A stretch of 64,000 nucleotides of DNA, taken from positions 62,001 to 126,000 of the forward strand of contig CAWBBE010000009.1 of assembly GCA_963786975.1 (NCBI GenBank). Reading direction: 5' to 3'. The notes under the pieces were generated by a model. It did not search any database, was not told the origin of the DNA, and worked only from the letters and a program-made list of their open reading frames with translations. Below are positions 53,337-60,595 of the stretch, one piece after another. Source of the DNA: Palsa-506 sp963786975. GTDB taxonomy: Bacteria > Actinomycetota > Actinomycetes > Streptosporangiales > Streptosporangiaceae. The position numbers and the translations under genes are program-made. Position 1 is the first letter of the stretch. Every line of letters begins with the position of its first letter.

Positions 53337-54695
53337 CTACCGCCCGGCGAACGCCTCTGCCAGGATGGACAGCCCCTCGTCGAGCAGCGGCTCGCCGATC
53401 ACCATCGGCGGCAGGAACCGCAGTACGTTGCCGAACGTGCCGCAGGTGAGCACCAGCAGCCCGGCCTGATGACAGGCCGCGGCCACCTTCCCGGCGGCGG
53501 CCGGATCCGGCTCGATGCCGCCGGGCCGGACCAGTTCCACCGCCAGCATCGCGCCCCGGCCGCGCACGTCGCCGACCGCCGGATTGGCCTCGGCGATCCC
53601 GCGCAGCCGCGGCAGCATGATCTCGCCGATGCGGCGGGCCCGGGCCGCCAGATCCTCCTTGACCATGGTCTCCAGCGAGCCGAGCGCGGCGGCGCAGGCG
53701 ACCGGGTTGCCGCCGTACGTGCCGCCGAGGCCGCCGGGATGCACCGCGTCCATCAGGTCCGCCCGGCCGGTCACGCCGGCCAGCGGCAGCCCGTCGGCGA
53801 TGCCCTTGGCGGTGGTGACCAGATCCGGCACGACCGACTCGTGATCACAGGCGAACCAGTCGCCGGCCCGGCACAGCCCGCTCTGGATCTCGTCCGCGAT
53901 CAGCACGATGCCGTTGGCGCGGCAGAACTCGGCCAGCCCCGGCAGGAACCCGTCCGGCGGCACGATGAACCCACCCTCGCCCTGGATCGGCTCGATCAGC
54001 ACCGCGGCGACGTTCTCCTCGCCGACCTGGGTGTGGATCAGGCTCTTGATCACGTCCAGGGCCTCGGCGGCGCACCGCTCCGGGCCGCCTGGCCAGCGCA
54101 GCGGGTAGGCCATCGGCATCCGGTAGACCTCGTTGGCGAACGGGCCGAACCGGTGCTTGTACGGCATGTTCTTGGCGGTCAGCGCCATGGTGAGGTTGGT
54201 GCGGCCGTGGTACGCGTGATCGAATACGACCACCGCCTGCCTGCCGGTCGCGTACCTGGCGATCTTCACGGCGTTCTCCACCGCCTCGGCGCCGGAGTTG
54301 AACAGGGCCGACCGCTTCTCGTGCGCGCCGGGGGTCAGCCGGTTGAGCTCCTCGCAGACCTCGACGTACCCCTGGTACGGGGCGACCATGAAGCAGGTAT
54401 GGGTGAAGCGCGCGACCTGCTCGGTGACCCGCTCGACCACCCGCTCCGCGCTGTTGCCTACGCCGGTGACGGCGATCCCGGAGCCGAAGTCGATCAGCGA
54501 GTTGCCGTCGACGTCGACGAGCACGCCGCCGCCCGCGGCGGCCACGAAGACCGGCAGCACGTGGCTGAGCCCGCGCGCGACGCTGCCGCGGCGCCGCTCG
54601 AGCAGTGCCCGCGACGCGGGCCCGGGTATCTCGGTCACGATCCGGCGTTCCTGGGGCAGCGAAGGCCCGCCCGTGCTGGGCAGCTGTACGGTCAT
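53337..54695 (-). CDS. gabT: 4-aminobutyrate aminotransferase
   Basis: A 452-residue class III aminotransferase. It has the GabT-type ALFNSGAEAVENAVKIARY, VFDHAYHGRTNLTMALTAK, AVLIEPIQGEGGF, IADEIQSGLCRAG with the PLP Asp and TTAKGIADGLPLAGV with the PLP Lys. It would convert GABA and 2-oxoglutarate to succinate semialdehyde and glutamate. The ATG at 54695 gives the usual N-terminus. It is the third class III aminotransferase in 13 kb, but no gabD is adjacent. It is divergent from the pca operon. Confidence 0.93.
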   Translation of the reverse strand: MTVQLPSTGGPSLPQERRIVTEIPGPASRALLERRRGSVARGLSHVLPVFVAAAGGGVLVDVDGNSLIDFGSGIAVTGVGNSAERVVERVTEQVARFTHTCFMVAPYQGYVEVCEELNRLTPGAHEKRSALFNSGAEAVENAVKIARYATGRQAVVVFDHAYHGRTNLTMALTAKNMPYKHRFGPFANEVYRMPMAYPLRWPGGPERCAAEALDVIKSLIHTQVGEENVAAVLIEPIQGEGGFIVPPDGFLPGLAEFCRANGIVLIADEIQSGLCRAGDWFACDHESVVPDLVTTAKGIADGLPLAGVTGRADLMDAVHPGGLGGTYGGNPVACAAALGSLETMVKEDLAARARRIGEIMLPRLRGIAEANPAVGDVRGRGAMLAVELVRPGGIEPDPAAAGKVAAACHQAGLLVLTCGTFGNVLRFLPPMVIGEPLLDEGLSILAEAFAGR

Positions 54696-54832
54696 ACAGC
54701 CGACAATAAACCCCGGCGGCCGGTCCCGGACAGAATCCATCCCGGCGGCGGCAGCGGCTGCCGCTCGCCCGGGCATAGTCTCCTTGATGTCAACGAGCCA
54801 GCGCTGGCTCATCACCCGGACAGGGCTTGCAC

Positions 54833-56206
54833 ATGTCAGAGGGAAATGGCCGGGCCGGCCAGGAGCGCGGCGCGCTGTTCGGCGGGCTGTTCGGCCGCGG
54901 CGGCGTCGAGGCCGGCGACGAGGCGTGGCTGCAGGCCATGCTGGACGCCGAGGCGGCGCTGGCCCGGGCGCTGGAGCAGGCCGGGCTCGCCCCGGCGGGC
55001 GCGGGCGCGGCGGTCACCGACGCGGCGGTGGCCGGCCGGTTCGACCCCGGCGAGCTCGGCCGGCAGGCGGTCCGCACCGGCAACCCGGTGCCGCCGCTGG
55101 CCCGGGCGCTGGCCGGGGCCGTGCCGCGCTGGGCGGCCGGCGCGGTGCATCACGGCGCGACCAGCCAGGACATCCTGGACACCGCGGCGATGCTGGTCGC
55201 CAAGCGCGCGCTGCACGTCGTGCTCGGCGACCTGGCCGCCGCGGCGGCGGCCGCGGCCGGCCTGGCCGCCGCGCATCGCGACACGATCATGATCGGCCGG
55301 ACGCTGCTGCAGCAGGCGGTCCCCGTCACCTTCGGCCTGGTCGCCGCGGGCTGGCTGACCAGCATCGACGAGGCCGCCCGCGGGCTGGCCCGGGTGCGGG
55401 ACGAGCGGCTCGCCGTGCAGCTCGGCGGCGCGGCCGGCACGCTGGCCGCGCTCGGCGCGGCCGGGCCGGGAGTGGCCGGGCTGCTGGCCGCCGAGCTGGG
55501 GCTGGCCGCGCCGGTGCTGCCGTGGCACACCGGCCGGCTGCGGGTACTCGACCTGGCGGCCGCGCTGGCCGCGGCGGCCGCCGCGGCGGGCAAGATCGCC
55601 CGGGACGTGACCCTGCTGGCCCAGTCCGAGGTCGGGGAGGTCCGCGAGGGCGGCGCCGGCGGCGGCTCGTCGGCGATGCCGCACAAGCGGAACCCGGTGG
55701 CCTCGGTGCTGATCCTCGGCTGCACCCGCCGGGTGCCCGGCCTGCTGGCGACGCTGGCCGCGGCCGCCGAGCAGGAGCACCAGCGCGCCGCGGGCGGCTG
55801 GCATGCCGAGTGGGAGCCGCTGGCGGACCTGCTCAGGCTGACCGGCTCGGCCTCGTCGTGGACCGCCGGGCTGCTGGCCGGGCTGGTCGTCGACGCCGGG
55901 CGGATGCGGGCGAACCTGGCCGCGGCCGGCGGCTTCCCGCTGGCCGAGCCGGTGGCCGCGCTGCTGGCGCCCGCGCTCGGCCAGGCGGCGGCGGATGACC
56001 TGATCGCGGCGGCCTGCGCCGCCGCGGCCGCCGCCGCGGAGCCGCTCGGCGCGGCGCTGAAGTCCGGCCCGGCGGCCCGGGCGCTGGCCGCCGCCGGGGT
56101 TAGCGGGGAACAGGTGGCCGCCGCGCTGGATCCGGCCGGCGATCTCGGCTCAGCCGGCGACTTCGTCGACCGGGCGCTGGCCGCGCACGCGGCTGCCGCC
56201 TGCTAG
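54833..56206 (+). CDS. pcaB: 3-carboxy-cis,cis-muconate cycloisomerase
   Basis: A 457-residue member of the fumarase/adenylosuccinate lyase superfamily. It holds VHHGATSQDILDTA, the lactonising-type VRDERLAVQLGGAAGT and the signature loop GGSSAMPHKRNPVAS with the mobile catalytic Ser. It turns 3-carboxymuconate, the product of PcaHG, into 4-carboxymuconolactone. The protein is extraordinarily Ala-rich. The ATG at 54833 is preferred over TTG at 54827. First gene of the pca operon. Confidence 0.95.
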   Translation: MSEGNGRAGQERGALFGGLFGRGGVEAGDEAWLQAMLDAEAALARALEQAGLAPAGAGAAVTDAAVAGRFDPGELGRQAVRTGNPVPPLARALAGAVPRWAAGAVHHGATSQDILDTAAMLVAKRALHVVLGDLAAAAAAAAGLAAAHRDTIMIGRTLLQQAVPVTFGLVAAGWLTSIDEAARGLARVRDERLAVQLGGAAGTLAALGAAGPGVAGLLAAELGLAAPVLPWHTGRLRVLDLAAALAAAAAAAGKIARDVTLLAQSEVGEVREGGAGGGSSAMPHKRNPVASVLILGCTRRVPGLLATLAAAAEQEHQRAAGGWHAEWEPLADLLRLTGSASSWTAGLLAGLVVDAGRMRANLAAAGGFPLAEPVAALLAPALGQAAADDLIAAACAAAAAAAEPLGAALKSGPAARALAAAGVSGEQVAAALDPAGDLGSAGDFVDRALAAHAAAAC

Positions 56207-56258
56207 CCCGCGCCGCGGCTGCGATGCTGGGCGGATACCGACCGGCGAGGAGCGGCAG

Positions 56259-56694
56259 ATGGCGCAGGCTGACCAGGACAAGACCAGCATTAACGGATCC
56301 GCCGGTGCCAGCGCCGAACGCGGCATGGCGGTCCGCCGCCAGGTGCTTGGCAACGCGCACGTGGACCGGGCGGCAGCCTGGCACGACCGAGTTCACCGCG
56401 CCGTTCCAGGACCTGATCACCAGGTACGCCTGGGGCGAGGTCTGGTCCCGGCCCGGCCTGACCCGCGCCGAGCGGAGCATGATCACGCTTACCGCGCTGG
56501 CCGCCCTCCGGCAGGACGAGGAACTCGCCCTGCACGTCCGGGCCGCGCTCAGGAACGGGCTGAGCCCGGCGCAGATCGGCGAGGTGCTGCTGCAGGTCGC
56601 GATCTATGCCGGGGTGCCGGCCGCGAACCGGGCATTCGCCGTCGCGCAGCGCGTGCTGGCGGAGCCGGGCATCGCGGATGAGCAGCCGGGCTGA
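56259..56694 (+). pseudogene. pcaC: 4-carboxymuconolactone decarboxylase, frameshifted
   Basis: The first frame gives AERGMAVRRQVLGNAHVDRA, the conserved start of PcaC. One extra base near 56379 shifts to a frame with TTEFTAPFQDLITRYAWGEV, RPGLTRAERSMITLTALAAL, the catalytic-region ALRNGLSPAQIGEVLLQ and IYAGVPAANRAF, which are complete. Corrected, it is ~144 residues, slightly long because of an N-terminal SINGSAGA insert shared with the cupin gene at 15.7 kb. It would decarboxylate 4-carboxymuconolactone to the enol-lactone. The position between pcaB and pcaI fits. Probably functional if the indel is an artefact. Confidence 0.9.
56285..56309 (+). repeat. 25-bp in-frame element, copy in pcaC
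   Basis: Matches 24 of 25 bases of the minus strand at 15734-15758 and is translated in the same frame (SINGSAGA), here near the N-terminus of PcaC. Confidence 0.75.
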
Positions 56695-56849
56695 GGCCGC
56701 GCGCCCGGCCCGGGCCTGGTGCCGCGAACGGCACCCCGGCACTCCGTAGTCCGCACAGGTGTGCACTCCGCGGCCAAGTATCGATATCGTTTCGGTAAAG
56801 GCGGCGAGAACGCGGGCCGGGGAGGGCTGGCCGGGAAGGCTGAACAGAC

Positions 56850-57665
56850 GTGGCGGAGATCGTGTCGCTGGCCGAGGCCATCGCGCTGGCCGTCCGCGAC
56901 GGCGACACCGTCGCGATGGAGGGCTTCACGCACCTGATCCCGCACGCCGCCGGGCACGAGGTGATCCGCCAGCGGCGCCGCGAGCTGACCCTGGTCCGGA
57001 TGACGCCTGACGTCATCTACGACCAGCTGATCGGCGCGGGCTGCGCGCGGAAGCTCGTCTTCTCCTGGGGCGGCAATCCCGGCGTGGGATCCCTGCACCG
57101 GTTCCGGGACGCCGCGCAGCACTCCTGGCCGCGCCCGCTCGAACTGGAGGAGCACAGCCACGCCGGCATGGCCAACCGGTACGTGGCCGGCGCGGCCGGG
57201 CTGCCGTTCGCCGTGCTCCGCGGGTACAGCGGCACCAGCCTGGCCCGGCATGCGCCGAACATCGCCGAGATCAGCTGCCCGTTTACCGGCGAGGCGCTGA
57301 CCGCGGTGGCCGCGCTCCGGCCGGACGTGACCGTCATCCACGCGCAGCGCGCCGACCGGGCCGGGAACGTCCAGTACTGGGGGATCACCGGCGTGCAGAA
57401 GGAAGCGGTGCTCGCGGCCCGGCGGTCGGTGGTCACCGTCGAGGAGGTCGTCGATGAGCTCGATCCGCGGCCGGGCGCGGTGGTGCTGCCGTCCTGGACG
57501 GTCGGGTACGTGGCACTCGCCCCCGGCGGCGCGCATCCCTCGTACGCGCTCGGCTACACGACCAGGGACAACGACTTCTACATCGGCTGGGACGCGATCA
57601 GCAAGGACCGCGGCACGTTCGGCCGGTGGCTGGACGAGCACGTCTACCGGGGAGCAGCACGGTGA
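56850..57665 (+). CDS. pcaI: 3-oxoadipate CoA-transferase subunit A
   Basis: A 271-residue CoA-transferase alpha subunit. The N-terminal MEGFTHLIPHAAGHEVIRQ and RMTPDVIYDQLIGAGC blocks and SWGGNPGVGSLHR are typical of the PcaI/GctA group. It lacks the catalytic Glu, which is on the beta subunit. GTG start with GGAAGG; the stop overlaps the pcaJ start (GTGA). The 155-bp gap before it, with palindromic GCACAGGTGTGC and CGATATCG, could hold an internal promoter. It activates 3-oxoadipate with CoA from succinyl-CoA. Confidence 0.92.
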   Translation: MAEIVSLAEAIALAVRDGDTVAMEGFTHLIPHAAGHEVIRQRRRELTLVRMTPDVIYDQLIGAGCARKLVFSWGGNPGVGSLHRFRDAAQHSWPRPLELEEHSHAGMANRYVAGAAGLPFAVLRGYSGTSLARHAPNIAEISCPFTGEALTAVAALRPDVTVIHAQRADRAGNVQYWGITGVQKEAVLAARRSVVTVEEVVDELDPRPGAVVLPSWTVGYVALAPGGAHPSYALGYTTRDNDFYIGWDAISKDRGTFGRWLDEHVYRGAAR

Positions 57666-58438
57666 CTGGCTATACCGCGGACGAGATGATGGCGGTCACC
57701 GCGTCCCGCGCGCTGCGCGACAAGATGACCTGCTTCGTCGGGATCGGCCTGCCCAGCGAGGCGGCGAACCTGGCCCGGGCGACGCACGCGCCGGGCCTGG
57801 TGCTGATCTACGAGTCCGGCACGATCGGCGCCAAGCCGGGCACGCTGCCGCTGTCGATCGGCGACGGCATCCTGGCCGAGACGGCCGACACCGTGGTCAG
57901 CGTGCCCGAGATCTTCAACTACTGGCTGCAGCCGGGCCGGATCGACGTCGGCTTCCTGGGCGCGGCGCAGATCGACCGGTTCGGCAACATCAACACCACC
58001 GTCATCGGCCAGGACTACGCCGAGCCGAAGGTGCGGCTGCCGGGCGCGGGCGGCGCGCCGGAGATCGCCGCGTCCTGCCGGGAGGTCATCGTGGTCGTCC
58101 GGCAGAGCCTGCGCGCGTTCGTCGAGCGGGTCGACTTCGTCACCTCGGTCGGCTTCGGCGACGGTCCCGGCTGCCGGGAGCGGCTGGGGCTGACCGGCGC
58201 CGGCCCGCGGCAGATCATCACCGACCTCGGCATGCTTGAGCCGGATCCGGAGACCTGCGAGCTGGTATTGACCGGAGTCTGCCCGGGGGTATCCGTTAGG
58301 AAGGTAAAAGCAGAAACCGGCTGGGACCTGACCGTCTCCGCTGCGCTGCGTGAACTTCCGCCGCCTGCGGCCGCCGAGCTCGCCGCGCTGCGCGCGCTCC
58401 GGGCGGCCACGCCAGCCACCGAGGGAGCGAGCCGATGA
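57662..58438 (+). CDS. pcaJ: 3-oxoadipate CoA-transferase subunit B
   Basis: A 258-residue beta subunit. FVGIGLPSEAANLARATHAP and LIYESGTIGAKPG include the active-site glutamate (ESGTIG, Glu at about residue 51). QIDRFGNINTTVIG and ITDLGMLEPDPETCEL are further family marks. It starts with GTG overlapping pcaI and overlaps the pcaH start at its end, so pcaI-J-H are tightly coupled. Group I transferases form a gamma-glutamyl-CoA intermediate on this Glu. Confidence 0.93.
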   Translation: MTGYTADEMMAVTASRALRDKMTCFVGIGLPSEAANLARATHAPGLVLIYESGTIGAKPGTLPLSIGDGILAETADTVVSVPEIFNYWLQPGRIDVGFLGAAQIDRFGNINTTVIGQDYAEPKVRLPGAGGAPEIAASCREVIVVVRQSLRAFVERVDFVTSVGFGDGPGCRERLGLTGAGPRQIITDLGMLEPDPETCELVLTGVCPGVSVRKVKAETGWDLTVSAALRELPPPAAAELAALRALRAATPATEGASR

Positions 58439-59174
58439 CCACCGACGTGCCGCCTGCGCCCGGCCGCCTGCTGCTGCCGTCCTATCCGCGGCCCGGCCTG
58501 CACCCGCCGCTGGACTGGCCGGCCTACCGGTCGTCGGCGCTGCGCGCGCCGAGGCGGCCGCCGGTCCCGCTGCCGCAGGGGCTGACCGAGATCACCGGGC
58601 CGCTGCCCGGCGCGGAGCGGGTGACCGCCGCCGACGCCGACCTGACCACCCGGCATCGCGGCGCGCCGCTCGGCGAGCGGATCATCCTGGCCGGCCGGGT
58701 GCTGGACTCCGGCGGCCGGCCGGTGCCGGACACGCTGATCGAGATCTGGCAGGCCAACGCGGCCGGCCGGTACGCGCACGGGGTCGACGACCACGACGCG
58801 CCGCTCGATCCGAACTTCGACGGGCCGGCCGGTGCCTGACCGACTCCGCCGGGCGGTACCGGTTTGTCACGATCAAGCCGGGTGCCTACCCGTGGCGGAA
58901 CCACCGCAATGCCTGGCGCCCGCAGCACGTGCACTTCTCGCTGTTCGGCCGGGCGTTCACCCAGCGGCTGGTCACCCAGATGTACTTTCCCGGCGACCCG
59001 CTGTTCGGCCAGGACCCGATCTTCAACTCGGTGCCCGATCCGAGCGCCCGCGAGCGCCTGATCGCCCGGTTCGACCTGGCCACCACCGAGCCGGACTGGG
59101 CGCTCGGCTACCAGTGGGACATCGTGCTGCGCGGCCCGCGGGCGACCGCCTTCGAGCCGGGGGAGGACCGGTGA
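58435..59174 (+). pseudogene. pcaH: Protocatechuate 3,4-dioxygenase beta subunit, frameshifted
   Basis: The first frame covers the N-terminal arm and the beta-sandwich opening (GRVLDSGGRPVPDTLIEIWQ, then AAGRYAHGVDD). One G appears missing from the short run at 58822-58824. The second frame resumes at AGRCLTDSAGRYRFVTIKPG and holds all four iron ligands: Tyr in GRYRF, Tyr in GAYPWRN, and two His in PQHVHFSLFG. Corrected, it is ~246 residues, the normal size. With PcaG it cleaves protocatechuate to 3-carboxymuconate using non-heme Fe(III). Probably an intact gene with a sequencing indel. Confidence 0.9.
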
Positions 59175-59680
59175 GCCCGGCCGCGCGCCCGCGGCCCGGG
59201 CTGACGCCGTCGCAGACCGTCGGCCCGTTCCTGGCCATCGGGCTGCCCTGGCCGGACGGACCGTCCGTGGTGCCGGACGGCACGCCCGGTGCGGTCAGCA
59301 TCGGCGGCCGGGTGCTGGACGGGGCCGGCCAGCCGGTCCCCGATGCGCTGGTGGAGACCTGGCAGGCGGCGCCGGACGGGAGCTTCGCGCACCCGGACGA
59401 TCCGCGCGGGCCGCGCGGCTACGCTGGCTGCCCCGGCTTCCGCGGCTTCGGCCGGTGCCCTACCGACGCCGGCGGCCGGTACCGGATCCGCACCCTGCGG
59501 CCCGGCCCGGTGCCGTCCGCCGAGGGCCGCCTGCAGGCGCCGCACCTGGACGTGTCCGTGTTCGCCCGCGGGCTGCTCAACCGGGTGGTGACCAGGATCT
59601 ACTTCCCGGACGCCGAAGCCGCGAACGGGACCGACCCGGTGCTCGCCGCGATCACCGACGCCGGCCGCGGGCTACCCTGA
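59171..59680 (+). CDS. pcaG: Protocatechuate 3,4-dioxygenase alpha subunit (end frameshifted)
   Basis: A 169-residue reading with LTPSQTVGPFLAIGLPWPDG, GRVLDGAGQPVPDALVETWQ, RGFGRCPTDAGGRYRIRTLR, and APHLDVSVFARGLLNRVVTR. The stop at 59680 is premature. In another frame the expected C-terminus continues (TLIAVAGPSAGRPEFRFDIR, LQGDGETVFFDV) to a TGA at 59772 that overlaps the pcaD start. One missing G at 59669-59671 explains the break. GTG start overlapping the pcaH stop. The alpha subunit lacks the iron but shapes the active site. Confidence 0.9.
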   Translation: MSPAARPRPGLTPSQTVGPFLAIGLPWPDGPSVVPDGTPGAVSIGGRVLDGAGQPVPDALVETWQAAPDGSFAHPDDPRGPRGYAGCPGFRGFGRCPTDAGGRYRIRTLRPGPVPSAEGRLQAPHLDVSVFARGLLNRVVTRIYFPDAEAANGTDPVLAAITDAGRGLP

Positions 59681-59764
59681 TCGCGGTGGCCGGGCCGTCC
59701 GCCGGGCGGCCGGAGTTCCGCTTCGACATCCGGCTGCAGGGCGACGGCGAGACGGTCTTCTTCG

Positions 59765-60586
59765 ATGTCTGAGCCCCCGGTGTCTGAGCCCCCGGTGTCT
59801 GAGCCCCCGTTGTCTGGGCCGCTGCGGCTGGAATCCTCGCTGGAGGGACCGCCCGGCGCCCCGGTGCTCGTGCTCGGCAACTCGATCGGCACCACCCGGG
59901 CCGTCTGGGAACCGCAGGCCGCGGCGCTGCGGGCGCATTTCCGGCTGCTCCGGTTCGACTACCCGGGACACGGCTCCCCGGCCGCCCAGCCCGGGCCCTA
60001 CTCGGTCGGCGACCTGGCCGCCGGCGTGCTGGCGCTGCTCAACGCCCACCGGGTCGACCGCGCGCTGTACTGCGGGATCTCGCTGGGCGGCATGGTCGGG
60101 ATATGGCTGGCCGCGCACACCCCGGAGCGGATCGGCGCGCTCGGGCTGTGCTGCACGTCGGCCTGCCTGCGGCCGGCCGCGAAGTGGGCCGACCGGGCGG
60201 CGCTGGTCCGGGCCCGCGGCATGGGGCCGGTCGCCGACGCCGCCGCCGGGCGGTGGTTCACCCCGGCGTTCCGGCAGCGTGACCCGGCGGCCGTCGCGCT
60301 CGCCGTGCAGGCGCTGCGCGGCGTCGACCCGGCCGGCTATGCCGGCTGCTGCGCGGCGATCGCCGGTATGGACCAGCGGGCGTCGCTCGGCTCGGTCACC
60401 GCGCCCGCGCTGGTCATCGCCGGCGCCGAGGATCCGGCCACGCCGCCCTGGCACGGCGCCGTGATCGCGTCCGGGATCCCCGGGGCCCGGCTGCGGGTGA
60501 TCAGGGGCGCGTCGCACCTGGCCAACGTCTCGCACCCGGGCGAGGTGACCGCGCTGCTGCTGCGCCACCTGCTCGGCGCCCGCTAG
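59765..60586 (+). CDS. pcaD: 3-oxoadipate enol-lactonase
   Basis: A 273-residue alpha/beta hydrolase. The nucleophile elbow is CGISLGGMVG (Ser), the acid is in AGAEDPATPP (Asp) and the base in RGASHLANVS (His). LGNSIGTTRAVWEPQ and FDYPGHGSP are the enol-lactonase opening. It hydrolyses 3-oxoadipate enol-lactone to 3-oxoadipate. An unusual N-terminal tail of SEPPV repeats comes from a 15-bp tandem repeat that begins at the start codon, so the true start could also be one of the later in-frame positions. Last gene of the operon. Confidence 0.94.
   Translation: MSEPPVSEPPVSEPPLSGPLRLESSLEGPPGAPVLVLGNSIGTTRAVWEPQAAALRAHFRLLRFDYPGHGSPAAQPGPYSVGDLAAGVLALLNAHRVDRALYCGISLGGMVGIWLAAHTPERIGALGLCCTSACLRPAAKWADRAALVRARGMGPVADAAAGRWFTPAFRQRDPAAVALAVQALRGVDPAGYAGCCAAIAGMDQRASLGSVTAPALVIAGAEDPATPPWHGAVIASGIPGARLRVIRGASHLANVSHPGEVTALLLRHLLGAR
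59766..59818 (+). repeat. 15-bp tandem repeat, 3+ copies, at the pcaD start
   Basis: Three near-exact copies of tgtctgagcccccgg and a diverged fourth cover the pcaG stop and pcaD start, encoding SEPPV units. Repeat copy number would change the length of the PcaD tail without shifting frame. Confidence 0.9.
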
Positions 60587-60595
60587 CGGCAAGGC

